Below, in pieces: positions 34,922-43,924 of a DNA stretch of 64,000 nt. Made by a program: the position numbers and the translations under genes. Every line of letters starts with the position of its first letter. The first letter of the stretch is position 1. Below the pieces are notes generated by a model that was not told the origin of the DNA, did no database searches, and saw only the letters and a list, made by a program, of their open reading frames with translations. The DNA is from Proteinivorax hydrogeniformans (GTDB taxonomy: Bacteria > Bacillota > Proteinivoracia > Proteinivoracales > Proteinivoracaceae). The DNA lies in NCBI RefSeq assembly GCF_040515995.1, contig NZ_CP159485.1:1054001-1118000 (forward strand), read 5' to 3'.

Positions 34922-35656
34922 ATGCGCATTGATAACAGAAAGAATAACCAATTAAGACCGGTCAAAATTACAAGAAACTTTATAAAACATGCTGAGGGAT
35001 CTGTACTAATAGAGGTGGGAGACACGAAAGTCATCTGTACAGCAACGGTTGACGAAAAAGTTCCACCATTTTTGAAGGGAGAAGGTAAAGGCTGGGTAAC
35101 TGCGGAGTATTCTATGCTACCTCGAGCTACTGGAAACCGAAACATCAGGGAAGCTGCTAAAGGCAAGCAAAGTGGGAGAACTTTGGAAATACAGAGACTA
35201 ATAGGAAGAGCCCTAAGATCTGTGGTTGATCTTAAAGCCCTAGGTGAAAGAACCGTATGGTTAGATTGTGATGTAATACAGGCTGATGGAGGCACTAGGA
35301 CAGCTAGCATTACCGGTGCGTTTGTTGCTTTGGTAGAGGCTATGCAGGGGCTCGTAGAACAGAAGAAAATAAAGTCTTTACCTATAACCGACTACTTAGC
35401 AGCTACCAGTGTGGGATTAGTTGAAGATGACCTTTTACTAGACTTAGCTTTTACTGAAGATAGCAACGCAACTGTTGACATGAATATCGTTATCACCGGC
35501 AAAGGTAATATAGTTGAGGTTCAAGGAACAGGTGAAGAAAACCCGTTTTCTGAACAACAGTTTTTACAGCTATACGCCCTTGCAAAAGAGGGGATAGCCA
35601 AGCTTATTACCATCCAAAAAGAGGCGCTAGGCGAAATAATGACTGAAGGGGAATAA
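34922..35656 (+). CDS. rph: Ribonuclease PH
   Basis: 244 residues. Conserved pieces are [13 protein letters not shown] at the start, [18 protein letters not shown], the phosphate-binding [19 protein letters not shown] and [18 protein letters not shown]. The enzyme trims tRNA 3' ends phosphorolytically as a hexameric ring. It overlaps a conserved cluster order rph-rdgB-yfcE as in many Firmicutes. AGGAGG is 5 bases before the ATG. Confidence 0.96.
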   Translation: MRIDNRKNNQLRPVKITRNFIKHAEGSVLIEVGDTKVICTATVDEKVPPFLKGEGKGWVTAEYSMLPRATGNRNIREAAKGKQSGRTLEIQRLIGRALRSVVDLKALGERTVWLDCDVIQADGGTRTASITGAFVALVEAMQGLVEQKKIKSLPITDYLAATSVGLVEDDLLLDLAFTEDSNATVDMNIVITGKGNIVEVQGTGEENPFSEQQFLQLYALAKEGIAKLITIQKEALGEIMTEGE

Positions 35657-35659
35657 TCA

Positions 35660-36244
35660 ATGACAAAACTACTACTAGCCACAGGTAATTACAAAAAAAT
35701 AGAAGAAATTTCGAACATTTTAGGGGAGAAGTTTCAGGAATTTCTATCTTTTGCCGACTATGGCTTGGTTTCACCTTCGGAAGATGCAGATACTTTTGCA
35801 GGTAATGCACTAATCAAAGCTAGATATGGTAGCCAGAAAACTGGGCTACCTACTCTAGCTGATGATTCTGGTTTATGTGTAAAATTTCTTGATGGAGAAC
35901 CTGGGATACACTCTGCTAGGTATTCTGAGACCGGCGATGATATCTCAAACTATAAAAAATTGCTAGAAAACCTAAAAGGTGTTTCTAACGAAAAGAGATA
36001 TGCTTATTTTCATACCTCTATAGCTTTGGTTTACCCAAGTGGTAGAACAGTAATTGCTCATGGTAAGCTAGAGGGGTATATAACAAGTTCCCCTAAAGGA
36101 AATAATGGGTTCGGATATGACCCCGTTTTTTATCTGCCAGAATTTAAAAAAACATTGGCAGAGCTTGATCCTATAGAAAAAAATGCTATTAGTCATAGAA
36201 GAAAGGCTCTAGAAAACCTACAGACTCAACTTAAGGGGGAATAA
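35660..36244 (+). CDS. rdgB: dITP/XTP pyrophosphatase RdgB (HAM1 family)
   Basis: 194 residues. The LLATGNYKKIEEI start, LADDSGLCV metal site and GYDPVFYLPEF segment with the final SHRRKAL are the family hallmarks. It removes non-canonical purine nucleotides such as dITP, dXTP and XTP to protect DNA and RNA. The gene starts 3 bases after rph and the next gene starts 2 bases after its stop. Confidence 0.96.
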   Translation: MTKLLLATGNYKKIEEISNILGEKFQEFLSFADYGLVSPSEDADTFAGNALIKARYGSQKTGLPTLADDSGLCVKFLDGEPGIHSARYSETGDDISNYKKLLENLKGVSNEKRYAYFHTSIALVYPSGRTVIAHGKLEGYITSSPKGNNGFGYDPVFYLPEFKKTLAELDPIEKNAISHRRKALENLQTQLKGE

Positions 36245-36246
36245 AA

Positions 36247-36720
36247 TTGTCTACTAAAATTATTGTCCTTAGCGACACACATGGAGACAAGAGGTTTCTA
36301 AAAGAGGCTGTACATCTTTTAAAGGGGAAGGATTTGCTTATACATTTAGGGGATAATTACGATGATTTTCTATGGCTTGTAAATCAAACTAATATAAAAG
36401 GCTATGCTGTAAAAGGTAACTGTGACCCCTATTCTAACGCAAATGAAGTAGAGGTTATCCAGATAGAAGGAATTAAAATTATGCTAACACATGGTCATAA
36501 CTATGGGGTTAAGTCAGGGCTTTTAAACCTTCTATATTGTGGCTTAGAAAAGGATGCCGATATAGTTTTATTTGGGCATACTCATGTAAATCATAAGGAG
36601 GTTAGTCAGGAAGTAACCTTACTAAATCCAGGAAGTCCCGTCTTGCCTCGAGGAGGAACTTCTAGCTACGGAATTATTACTGTAGATGGAAGAGATTTTA
36701 GTTGTGAAATAAAAAAATGA
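36247..36720 (+). CDS. YfcE/MJ0936-like metallophosphoesterase
   Basis: 157 residues. All calcineurin-type metal motifs are present: LSDTHGD, HLGDN, GNCD, THGH and GHTHV. It is a short phosphodiesterase of the YfcE/MJ0936 family whose in vivo substrate is unknown. TTG start with GGGGGA upstream. Third gene of rph-rdgB-yfcE; the stop lies 20 bases before the stable-RNA promoter P1. Confidence 0.92.
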   Translation: MSTKIIVLSDTHGDKRFLKEAVHLLKGKDLLIHLGDNYDDFLWLVNQTNIKGYAVKGNCDPYSNANEVEVIQIEGIKIMLTHGHNYGVKSGLLNLLYCGLEKDADIVLFGHTHVNHKEVSQEVTLLNPGSPVLPRGGTSSYGIITVDGRDFSCEIKK

Positions 36721-36739
36721 AAAAAATATCAAAAAACCC

Positions 36740-36768
36740 TTTACAAGCGTTAATAAATTTTGTATAAT
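36740..36768 (+). promoter_or_regulatory. tRNA cluster promoter P1
   Basis: TTTACA, 17 bases, TATAAT. Five bases after the -10 lies TTGTCGT (36774-36780), a motif also found at the rRNA promoters. Very close to consensus. Confidence 0.8.
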
Positions 36769-36830
36769 AAATCTTGTCGTTGAGAGACAGTAAACACAAA
36801 TTGCAAAAACACAAAAAAGCAAAAAAAGTG

Positions 36831-36859
36831 TTGACAACGACAAAAAGAAATGTTAAGAT
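36831..36859 (+). promoter_or_regulatory. tRNA cluster promoter P2
   Basis: TTGACA, 17 bases, TAAGAT, preceded by an A-rich UP-like tract. The complement CAACGACAA (36835-36843) matches TTGTCGTTG at 36774-36782, giving a 9-bp inverted repeat across P1 and P2. Confidence 0.8.
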
Positions 36860-36881
36860 AATTACTGTTCGACAAAAACGT

Positions 36882-36957
36882 ACGCCCGTAGCTCAGGGGA
36901 TAGAGCAACGGACTTCTAATCCGTGAGTCGGAGGTTCGAATCCTCCCGGGCGTGCCA
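36882..36957 (+). tRNA. tRNA-Arg (anticodon TCT)
   Basis: Complete cloverleaf: acceptor ACGCCCG/CGGGCGT, anticodon stem ACGGA/TCCGT with loop CTTCTAA, T-loop GGTTCGAATCC and encoded CCA. Confidence 0.97.
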
Positions 36958-36964
36958 CTAACAT

Positions 36965-37042
36965 GGTGGGTGTAGCTCAGTTGGTTAGAGCACCAGATTG
37001 TGGCTCTGGGGGCCGAGGGTTCAAATCCCTTCACTCACCCCA
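36965..37042 (+). tRNA. tRNA-His (anticodon GTG)
   Basis: Acceptor GTGGGTG/CACTCAC with an extra G at -1 (36965), the tRNA-His identity mark. Anticodon stem CCAGA/TCTGG around TTGTGGC, and encoded CCA. Confidence 0.96.
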
Positions 37043-37062
37043 ACAAAATATTTTAACATTGC

Positions 37063-37138
37063 TGGGCCGTCGCCAAGTCGGTAAGGCACGGGACTTTGAC
37101 TCCCGCATGCGTAGGTTCGAGTCCTGCCGGCCCAGCCA
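37063..37138 (+). tRNA. tRNA-Gln (anticodon TTG)
   Basis: Acceptor TGGGCCG/CGGCCCA, anticodon loop CTTTGAC between CGGGA-type stems, T-loop GGTTCGAGTCC, encoded CCA. Confidence 0.96.
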
Positions 37139-37142
37139 AAAC

Positions 37143-37218
37143 GAGCCATTAGCTCAGTCGGTAGAGCACCTGACTTTTAATCAGGGTGTCCCGTGTTCGA
37201 ATCGCGGATGGCTCACCA
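37143..37218 (+). tRNA. tRNA-Lys (anticodon TTT)
   Basis: Acceptor GAGCCAT/ATGGCTC, anticodon stem CCTGA/TCAGG with loop CTTTTAA, encoded CCA. Confidence 0.97.
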
Positions 37219-37221
37219 AGC

Positions 37222-37305
37222 GCGAGAGTGGTGGAACTGGCAGACACGCTAGACTTAGGATCTAGTGCCTTCGGCGTGGGGGTTCGACTCCCCCCTCTCG
37301 CACCA
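37222..37305 (+). tRNA. tRNA-Leu (anticodon TAG)
   Basis: Class II tRNA with a variable arm (TGCCTTCGGCG). Acceptor GCGAGAG/CTCTCGC, anticodon loop CTTAGGA, encoded CCA. Confidence 0.97.
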
Positions 37306-37310
37306 CATTT

Positions 37311-37385
37311 GCGGAAGTGGCTCAGTGGTAGAGCATCGCCTTGCCAAGGCGAGGGTCGCGGGTTCAAATCCCGTCTTCCGCTCCA
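37311..37385 (+). tRNA. tRNA-Gly (anticodon GCC)
   Basis: Acceptor GCGGAAG/CTTCCGC, anticodon stem CGCCT-type with GCC in the loop, T-loop GGTTCAAATCC, encoded CCA. Last tRNA of the cluster. Confidence 0.97.
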
Positions 37386-37398
37386 TATTAATACTTAC

Positions 37399-37424
37399 AA
37401 GAGAGGCTAATGCCTTTTTTTTTA
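37399..37424 (+). terminator. Terminator of the tRNA cluster
   Basis: AAGAGAGGC, TAAT, GCCTTTTTTTTT. The short G/C core with long A/T tracts is typical. Confidence 0.8.
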
Positions 37425-37458
37425 TCTTTTTTTAGCTTAAACTGAAAGAGGCGAATAA

Positions 37459-38631
37459 ATGCTTACTTTTTACTTAATCGGAGTGCTTTTAACCTATCTA
37501 ATATTCTTACATACACAAAAACACCACTCGCTATCCGTATCAAAAATATTATTCTTTATGGGAATCATTTTTCCGCCCGTAAGCATAGCTCTTTATATTT
37601 TCATTTTTCTAGCAAATAAAAAGAGAAGCAAAGCTACCAAGAACCAAAAAGTACTTTTTTCACCGCTGCCTAAGAAGCAGTATAAGGCTGTGCTGCTTTT
37701 GTTTTTATCTGTCATCGTGTTTTTAGGAAATTGCTTTTATTCTGTACAACCTCATTTGTATAACGATGTTAAAATTATTCCACTGAGTATAATTAACTCA
37801 TCAAGAGGTTTTGTGTATAATGATAACGGTAATTCTGATGCTGCTATAGAGGAAATAAAGCAAAGTGGCGAATCTGAAGTTGATATACACTTTATCGATG
37901 TAGGTCAAGGAGATTCTATCTTTATAACTGATGGAAATAAAAAGGTTTTGGTAGATGCTGGCACACAAAATGCTGGCAATGAGGTAGTTGACTATATACA
38001 AAATTTAGGGGTGGGAAAAATTCACCTTGTAGTAGCTACACATCCACATGCCGATCATATAGGTGGTTTAGGCCATGTCTTTAATAACTTTCAAGTTAAG
38101 AAGGTTTGGGATAGCGGTCAAAGTCATACAAGTGCTACTTATCAAAGCTATCTACAATCCATAGAAGAAAATAATATAGATTTTTTAATAGTTGATGCCG
38201 GACATAAAAAAGAGTTAGGCAATTACAGTTTAAAAGTTTTAGGCCCCAATCAAGATGAGGACTTAGAAGGGTTAAACAATAATTCTATTGTAGCTAAGTT
38301 AAAACATGGTGAAATAACAGCTCTTTTAACGGGGGACGTTGAAAAAGAGGGGGAAAATGCACTTTTACAAAGCGAAAGATGTCTTAATTCAGATATTTTA
38401 AAGGTAGGACATCATGGAAGCCGTACCTCTACAACAAAAGAGTTTCTAAAAAAGGTCAATCCGTCCGTTGCAGTTATACAAGTAGGTGAGAAAAATAGGT
38501 ATGGTCACCCTCACGAAGAGACTTTAGAAAAGCTAATGTTAAAAGATATAGATATTTATAGAAACGATATTCATGGCAATATATTAATCACTAGCGATGG
38601 AGCAAAATATTCAACCCAGTTAGGGTCGTAG
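37459..38631 (+). CDS. ComEC/Rec2-like membrane-anchored metallo-beta-lactamase fold hydrolase
   Basis: 390 residues. Three predicted helices in the first 110 residues are followed by a metallo-beta-lactamase domain: VDIHFIDVGQGDSIFI, the metal motif ATHPHADHIGG (about 194-204), TALLTGDVE and VGHHGSRTST. The order is that of the C-terminal nuclease-like domain of the DNA-uptake protein ComEC, without its ComEC channel part. Stand-alone copies are common in Firmicutes and may act as exported nucleases or phosphodiesterases. ATG start with GAGGCGA upstream. Confidence 0.85.
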   Translation: MLTFYLIGVLLTYLIFLHTQKHHSLSVSKILFFMGIIFPPVSIALYIFIFLANKKRSKATKNQKVLFSPLPKKQYKAVLLLFLSVIVFLGNCFYSVQPHLYNDVKIIPLSIINSSRGFVYNDNGNSDAAIEEIKQSGESEVDIHFIDVGQGDSIFITDGNKKVLVDAGTQNAGNEVVDYIQNLGVGKIHLVVATHPHADHIGGLGHVFNNFQVKKVWDSGQSHTSATYQSYLQSIEENNIDFLIVDAGHKKELGNYSLKVLGPNQDEDLEGLNNNSIVAKLKHGEITALLTGDVEKEGENALLQSERCLNSDILKVGHHGSRTSTTKEFLKKVNPSVAVIQVGEKNRYGHPHEETLEKLMLKDIDIYRNDIHGNILITSDGAKYSTQLGS

Positions 38632-38705
38632 ATTTTTTGACCACTTTGCTTATATTTGTTAAAATGGTGGTTAAAGTATCAAGGAAGATAATATTCCTAG
38701 ATATG

Positions 38706-38735
38706 TTGGCTAACCGGATTTTTATATGTTATAAT
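38706..38735 (+). promoter_or_regulatory. Candidate promoter of tig
   Basis: TTGGCT, 18 bases, TATAAT, 60 bases before the trigger factor start. Confidence 0.55.
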
Positions 38736-38795
38736 TAGATGGTTAAACGAGAATAAAATTTAAATTATACAAGCAATTCAAGGAGGTTACTTTTA

Positions 38796-40076
38796 ATGAA
38801 AGTAAATTGGGAAAAGAAGGAGAACAACCAAGGAGTATTAACCGTTGAAGTTCCTGCAGAGAACGTGGAAAGCTCTATAGAGAAAGCTTACAAAAAGATG
38901 AGAAAAGATATTGAGATTCCAGGTTTTAGAAAAGGAAGAGTTCCAAGGAAAATTATTGAAAACAGGTTTGGCGTAGAAGTATTCTATGAGGAAGCAGCTA
39001 ACTTTATGCTACAGGAATTTTATCCTAAAGCTATTGAGGAAAGTGGAATTGAGCCAGTTGCTCAACCTGAAATAGATGTTGAGGAATTAGAAGCGGGTAA
39101 ACCGTTTATCTTCAAAGCTACTGTAACTGTTAAGCCTGAGGTTGAACTAGGGGAATATAAGGACCTTGGCATCACTAAAACAGTAAAAGAAGTTTCAGAT
39201 GAAGATGTTGATGCTGAAGTAAAAAGCATGCAAGAGAAAAATGCTGAACTTATTGTAGCGGATGAAAATACAGAAATTGCTGAAGGCGACACAGCTGTTA
39301 TCGACTTTGAAGGGTACATAGGTGAAGAAGCTTTTGAAGGTGGAAAAGGTGAAAACCACCCACTTGTGATTGGATCTAAGTCATTTATCCCTGGTTTTGA
39401 AGAGCAACTTGTGGGTAAAAAGCTAGGTGATGAACTAGATGTAAAAGTAACTTTCCCCAAAGAGTATCATGCAGAAAGCTTAGCTGGAAAAGAAGCGACT
39501 TTTAAAGTGAAAATTAACGAAGTTAAAACAAAGAAGCTACCTGAGCTAAATGACGAGTTTGCTAAAGACAATAACTTTGACTCTTTAGATGAGCTTAAAA
39601 AAGATGTTAAAGAGAAGCTAGAGCAACAAGCAGAAGAGCAGGGTAAAAGAGAGTTTGAGCAAGCGGTAATTGACAAGGTTACTGAAAATGCAAAAGTGGA
39701 TATACCAGAAGTAATGGTTGATAATCGATTAGAAGATATGGTAAAAGAGATGGAACAAAGGTTATCTTCTCAAGGTATGAATCTAGAGACCTATCTACAG
39801 TTCACTGGTGGAGATTTAGAGACTATGAAAGCAGAACTTAAACCTCAGGCAGAAAAAGACGTGAAAACAAATCTTGTTATAGAAACTGTTGTAGAAAATG
39901 AAGGTATCGAAGTAACTGAAGAAGATTTTGAAGATGAAATCAAGAAACTAGCTGAAATGTATAAGCAAGAAGTAGATAAAATTAAAGAAATTTTCTCAAT
40001 GCCAGGTCAAAAAGAAAGTATTGAAGATGGCATAAAAAGGAGAAAAGCTGTTGAATTATTATTGGAAAATAGCTAA
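38796..40076 (+). CDS. tig: Trigger factor
   Basis: 426 residues. The ribosome-binding signature GFRKGRVPRKIIE lies near residue 45, the FKBP-type PPIase domain (GDTAVIDFEGYIGEEAFEGG to VTFPKEYH) at about 150-245, then the helical chaperone arms. It binds nascent chains at the ribosomal exit. The context tig-clpP-clpX is the usual proteostasis cluster. AAGGAGG is 8 bases before the ATG. Confidence 0.97.
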   Translation: MKVNWEKKENNQGVLTVEVPAENVESSIEKAYKKMRKDIEIPGFRKGRVPRKIIENRFGVEVFYEEAANFMLQEFYPKAIEESGIEPVAQPEIDVEELEAGKPFIFKATVTVKPEVELGEYKDLGITKTVKEVSDEDVDAEVKSMQEKNAELIVADENTEIAEGDTAVIDFEGYIGEEAFEGGKGENHPLVIGSKSFIPGFEEQLVGKKLGDELDVKVTFPKEYHAESLAGKEATFKVKINEVKTKKLPELNDEFAKDNNFDSLDELKKDVKEKLEQQAEEQGKREFEQAVIDKVTENAKVDIPEVMVDNRLEDMVKEMEQRLSSQGMNLETYLQFTGGDLETMKAELKPQAEKDVKTNLVIETVVENEGIEVTEEDFEDEIKKLAEMYKQEVDKIKEIFSMPGQKESIEDGIKRRKAVELLLENS

Positions 40077-40139
40077 AGGATAGTAATATAACTTTAGCAA
40101 AAACATAAAATTTAAAGAGTAAAGAAAGGGGTATGTGCT

Positions 40140-40733
40140 ATGAATCTAGTGCCAATGGTTGTAGAGCAAAGTAATAGAGGAGAAAGGTCTTACGATATTT
40201 ACTCTAGGTTGTTAAAAGATCGCATTGTTTTTATAGGGAGTGCTATAGATGACAATGTTGCAAATACAGTAATTGCTCAACTGTTGTTTTTAGAAGCAGA
40301 AGACCCTAAAAAAGATATATACTTGTATATAAATAGTCCTGGAGGTTCTATTACTGCAGGTATGGCTATCTTTGACACAATCCAGTATATCAAACCTGAC
40401 GTTTCTACAATTTGTGTAGGTTTAGCAGCTAGTATGGGTGCATTTTTATTAGCAGCTGGCAAGGAAAATAAAAGGTTTGCCTTACCTAATAGTGAAGTTA
40501 TGATCCACCAGCCTTTAGGCGGTGCAAGAGGGCAGGCAACTGATATAAAAATCCATGCTGAGCATATAATAAAAACAAAACAAAAGTTAAATGAAATACT
40601 AGCAAAGAGAACAGTGCAGCCTTTAGAAGTGATTGAAAAAGATACAGATCGTGACAAATTTATGTCCGCGCAAGAAGCTAAAGAGTATGGTATTGTAGAT
40701 GAGGTAATGGAACGTAACACTGTTAATGGGTAG
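40140..40733 (+). CDS. clpP: ATP-dependent Clp protease proteolytic subunit
   Basis: 197 residues. The active Ser is in [11 protein letters not shown] and the His in [11 protein letters not shown], with the Asp in the expected later position ([10 protein letters not shown]). Forms the double-heptamer chamber fed by ClpX. Full length, followed by clpX after 8 bases. Confidence 0.97.
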   Translation: MNLVPMVVEQSNRGERSYDIYSRLLKDRIVFIGSAIDDNVANTVIAQLLFLEAEDPKKDIYLYINSPGGSITAGMAIFDTIQYIKPDVSTICVGLAASMGAFLLAAGKENKRFALPNSEVMIHQPLGGARGQATDIKIHAEHIIKTKQKLNEILAKRTVQPLEVIEKDTDRDKFMSAQEAKEYGIVDEVMERNTVNG

Positions 40734-40741
40734 GTGATGTT

Positions 40742-42004
40742 ATGAAATTTAATGAAGATAAGCATAAGTTAAAGTGCTCATTTTGCGGCAAACAGCAGGA
40801 TGAGGTTAAAAAACTAGTTGCAGGTCCAGGAGTATATATATGTGATGAGTGCATCGAGTTGTGTACTGAGATCATCGAAGAAGAGTTTAGCGAGCAGGTG
40901 TTAAACGATGAGTCTACACTAACTGATGTTCCAAAGCCATACGAAATAAAAGAAGCCCTTGACCAGTATGTTATAGGTCAAGACCATGCAAAAAAAGCCT
41001 TAGCTGTAGCTGTTTATAACCATTATAAGAGGGTACAGGCTGAGATTGAAAGTGATGATGTAGAGCTACAAAAGAGTAACATCCTGTTTATAGGACCAAC
41101 AGGTGTTGGTAAGACATTGCTAGCACAAACCCTAGCAAGAATGTTGAAGGTGCCTTTTGCTATAGCTGACGCTACATCGCTGACAGAAGCTGGTTATGTG
41201 GGAGAAGATGTAGAGAATATTCTTCTAAAACTAATACAGGCTGCAGACTATGATGTAGAGAAAGCAGAAAAAGGTATAATATACGTTGATGAAATTGATA
41301 AGATAGCCCGTAAGTCAGACAATCCGTCAATAACTAGGGATGTTAGTGGTGAAGGTGTTCAGCAAGCGCTACTTAAGATTTTAGAGGGTACTACAGCTAG
41401 TGTTCCTCCACAAGGTGGTAGAAAGCATCCACATCAGGAATTTATTCAAATTGATACAACTAACGTACTATTTATAGTAGGTGGAGCATTTGACGGACTA
41501 GAAAAAATCATCCAAAATAGAACAGGCAAAAAAGTTATGGGCTTTGGTGCTGATATCCAAACAAAAGAAGAACAAAACGTGGGTGATATCTTAAAAGATG
41601 TTCTGCCAGAAGACTTATTGAAGTTTGGCCTAATCCCTGAGTTTGTTGGTAGAGTACCTGTTGTTGCTACATTAGAGGCTTTAGATGAAGAAGCATTAGT
41701 TAGGATATTGACTGAGCCTAAAAACTCTTTGGTAAAACAGTACAAGAAACTGTTCGGCATCGATAATATAGAAATAGAATTTGAAGAAGATTGTTTAGAA
41801 GCTATTGCTAAAGAGGCCATAAAAAGAAAGACTGGAGCAAGGGGTCTTAGAGCTATAATGGAAAAACTAATGCAAGATATTATGTATGATATACCTTCTA
41901 AAAAGAATATTACAAAGTGTATTATAACAAAAGAAGTTTTAACTAAAGGTAAAGAACCAGTTCTTGTTACTTCCAAAAGTAATAAGGAAGATGAAACTGC
42001 TTAA
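40742..42004 (+). CDS. clpX: ATP-dependent Clp protease ATP-binding subunit ClpX
   Basis: 420 residues. The N-terminal zinc finger has four cysteines (CSFCGKQ and ICDECIELC), then the AAA+ module with Walker [13 protein letters not shown], Walker [12 protein letters not shown] and the sensor arginines. Unfolds tagged substrates for ClpP. A perfect 19-bp-arm terminator follows. Confidence 0.97.
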   Translation: MKFNEDKHKLKCSFCGKQQDEVKKLVAGPGVYICDECIELCTEIIEEEFSEQVLNDESTLTDVPKPYEIKEALDQYVIGQDHAKKALAVAVYNHYKRVQAEIESDDVELQKSNILFIGPTGVGKTLLAQTLARMLKVPFAIADATSLTEAGYVGEDVENILLKLIQAADYDVEKAEKGIIYVDEIDKIARKSDNPSITRDVSGEGVQQALLKILEGTTASVPPQGGRKHPHQEFIQIDTTNVLFIVGGAFDGLEKIIQNRTGKKVMGFGADIQTKEEQNVGDILKDVLPEDLLKFGLIPEFVGRVPVVATLEALDEEALVRILTEPKNSLVKQYKKLFGIDNIEIEFEEDCLEAIAKEAIKRKTGARGLRAIMEKLMQDIMYDIPSKKNITKCIITKEVLTKGKEPVLVTSKSNKEDETA

Positions 42005-42015
42005 AGCTTTGTTTA

Positions 42016-42062
42016 CAGTCGCTATTAATTGTAACCTTACAATTAATAGCGACTGCTTTTTT
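42016..42062 (+). terminator. Terminator after clpX
   Basis: CAGTCGCTATTAATTGTAA, CC, then its exact complement, followed by C and six T residues. Confidence 0.95.
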
Positions 42063-42182
42063 ATCACAGGTTAACTGTCTGTGTTGGCGTAATAGGCAAA
42101 ACTATTTTATGTTTTAGGGATAAACCACTATCTTTTGGAGAATAATATCTTTTAAAAAGCTTAGGAATTAAGGGGGATATTT

Positions 42183-43853
42183 ATGTCTGAAATAATTGGT
42201 TTATTGACTTTTATACAAATCTTTTTTGCTATCGTGATAGGCTTATACTTTTGGAACTTATTGCGCTCACAACAATCAAACAAAAGCGCAGTTGAAAAAG
42301 AATCTAGAAAAGAGCTAGATAAACTCCGTACCATGAAAAGTATAAGTCTAACAGAGCCGTTAGCTGAGAAAACTCGGCCTAGTCAATTTTCTGAAATTAT
42401 TGGTCAAGACCAGGGCCTTAAAGCGTTGAGAGCTTCGTTATGTGGTAGCAACCCACAACACGTTATTATATATGGTCCTCCTGGGGTGGGAAAAACAGCG
42501 GCAGCCCGACTAGTGCTAGAGGAGGCAAAACGAAATCCTATTTCGCCATTTAAAAATGATGCTAAATTTTTTGAGTTAGATGCAACAACGGCTAGATTTG
42601 ACGAAAGAGGCATAGCAGACCCACTTATAGGTTCAGTGCATGATCCAATATATCAAGGTGCAGGTGCTATGGGGATGGCGGGAATTCCTCAGCCCAAACC
42701 AGGTGCAGTAACTAAAGCTCACGGTGGTATGTTGTTTATAGATGAGATAGGAGAGTTACACAACATACAGATGAATAAGCTGTTAAAGGTGCTAGAAGAT
42801 AGAAAAGTGTTTTTAGAAAGTGCATACTACAGCTCGGAGGATAGCAATATTCCGACGCATATTCATGAAATTTTCCAAAAAGGTCTTCCGGCAGATTTTA
42901 GGCTGGTAGGAGCTACTACAAGGCAACCTCAAGACATACCACCGGCCATTCGTTCAAGGTGCGTGGAGGTCTTTTTTCGTTCCCTTCAACCTAAAGAGAT
43001 ATCGGAAATTGCTAGAAATGCTAGTAAGAAGATCAACTTTCCCATCGAAGACAAAGCTCTCGATGTGCTAACGAGGTATGCTACAAATGGTCGTGAAGCA
43101 GTAAATGTAATTCAAATTGCCGCTGGAATCGCCACAAATGAAGGAAGGATTAATTTAATCCCTGCTGATATTGAGTGGGTAGTTAACAGCAGCCAGATTA
43201 CGCCACGTCCAGAACGCAAAGTTAATAAAACACCACAAATAGGTTGTGTTAATGGCTTGGCTGTTTACGGACCTAATATGGGTGCCATATTAGAGTTGGA
43301 GGTAACAGCTAACAAGGTATCTAAAGAAGGAAAAGTTATGATGACTGGCGTAGTAGAAGAAGAACAGCTAGGCAACGGCGGTGGCAAAACCATTAAAAGG
43401 AAAAGTATGGCTAAAGGTTCTTTAGACAATGTATTAACCGCCATAAAAAAATACTTGAAAGTTCCTTTGGAGAACTATGATATACACATAAACTTTCCTG
43501 GTGGGACACCAGTTGATGGACCTTCTGCAGGTGTTGCCATTGCAATAGGAATATACTCTGCTATCACGGAAAAACCTATAGATAATCTGACTGCAATGAC
43601 AGGAGAGATATCTATACGAGGCTATATTAAGCCTGTCGGTGGCATTGTGCCAAAAGTCGAGGCCGCAAAACAGGCTGGTGCTAAGAAAGTATTTATTCCT
43701 AGGGAAAATTGGCAAGATGTGCTTCAGCAGATAGAAGGAATAACAGTAATTCCTGTCGACACGTTGGATGAGGTTATAACTGAGTTAATAGGACAAGGGG
43801 ACACAGTAGATAAAAAACAAATAATCTCTGCTGTTCCAGCTACTCATGCTTAG
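42183..43853 (+). CDS. lonB: ATP-dependent protease LonB
   Basis: 556 residues. An N-terminal membrane helix (about 5-25) precedes an AAA+ ATPase (Walker A GPPGVGKTAAARLV, Walker B MLFIDEIGEL) and a Lon-type protease domain with the Ser in DGPSAGVAIAIG and the Lys in KPVGGIVPKVEAAKQ. This short membrane-tethered Lon is the sporulation-specific LonB of Bacillus, where it works with sigma-F. It sits between clpX and lon as in Bacillus. Confidence 0.93.
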   Translation: MSEIIGLLTFIQIFFAIVIGLYFWNLLRSQQSNKSAVEKESRKELDKLRTMKSISLTEPLAEKTRPSQFSEIIGQDQGLKALRASLCGSNPQHVIIYGPPGVGKTAAARLVLEEAKRNPISPFKNDAKFFELDATTARFDERGIADPLIGSVHDPIYQGAGAMGMAGIPQPKPGAVTKAHGGMLFIDEIGELHNIQMNKLLKVLEDRKVFLESAYYSSEDSNIPTHIHEIFQKGLPADFRLVGATTRQPQDIPPAIRSRCVEVFFRSLQPKEISEIARNASKKINFPIEDKALDVLTRYATNGREAVNVIQIAAGIATNEGRINLIPADIEWVVNSSQITPRPERKVNKTPQIGCVNGLAVYGPNMGAILELEVTANKVSKEGKVMMTGVVEEEQLGNGGGKTIKRKSMAKGSLDNVLTAIKKYLKVPLENYDIHINFPGGTPVDGPSAGVAIAIGIYSAITEKPIDNLTAMTGEISIRGYIKPVGGIVPKVEAAKQAGAKKVFIPRENWQDVLQQIEGITVIPVDTLDEVITELIGQGDTVDKKQIISAVPATHA

Positions 43854-43924
43854 GGTTCTCTTGTTTTTTAAAAATGATTGGTATAAAATAGTAAGGGTAA
43901 CTAATATTTTGGGGGTGACTTAAT

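Noticed and set aside
35607-36843. Short minus-strand frames over rdgB and the phosphoesterase
   Set aside because: They lie opposite genes with complete family motifs and have no ribosome sites.
36750-37410. Several open frames of 60-100 codons across the tRNA cluster on both strands
   Set aside because: They overlap six well-formed tRNA genes and have no ribosome sites; the codons are just tRNA sequence.
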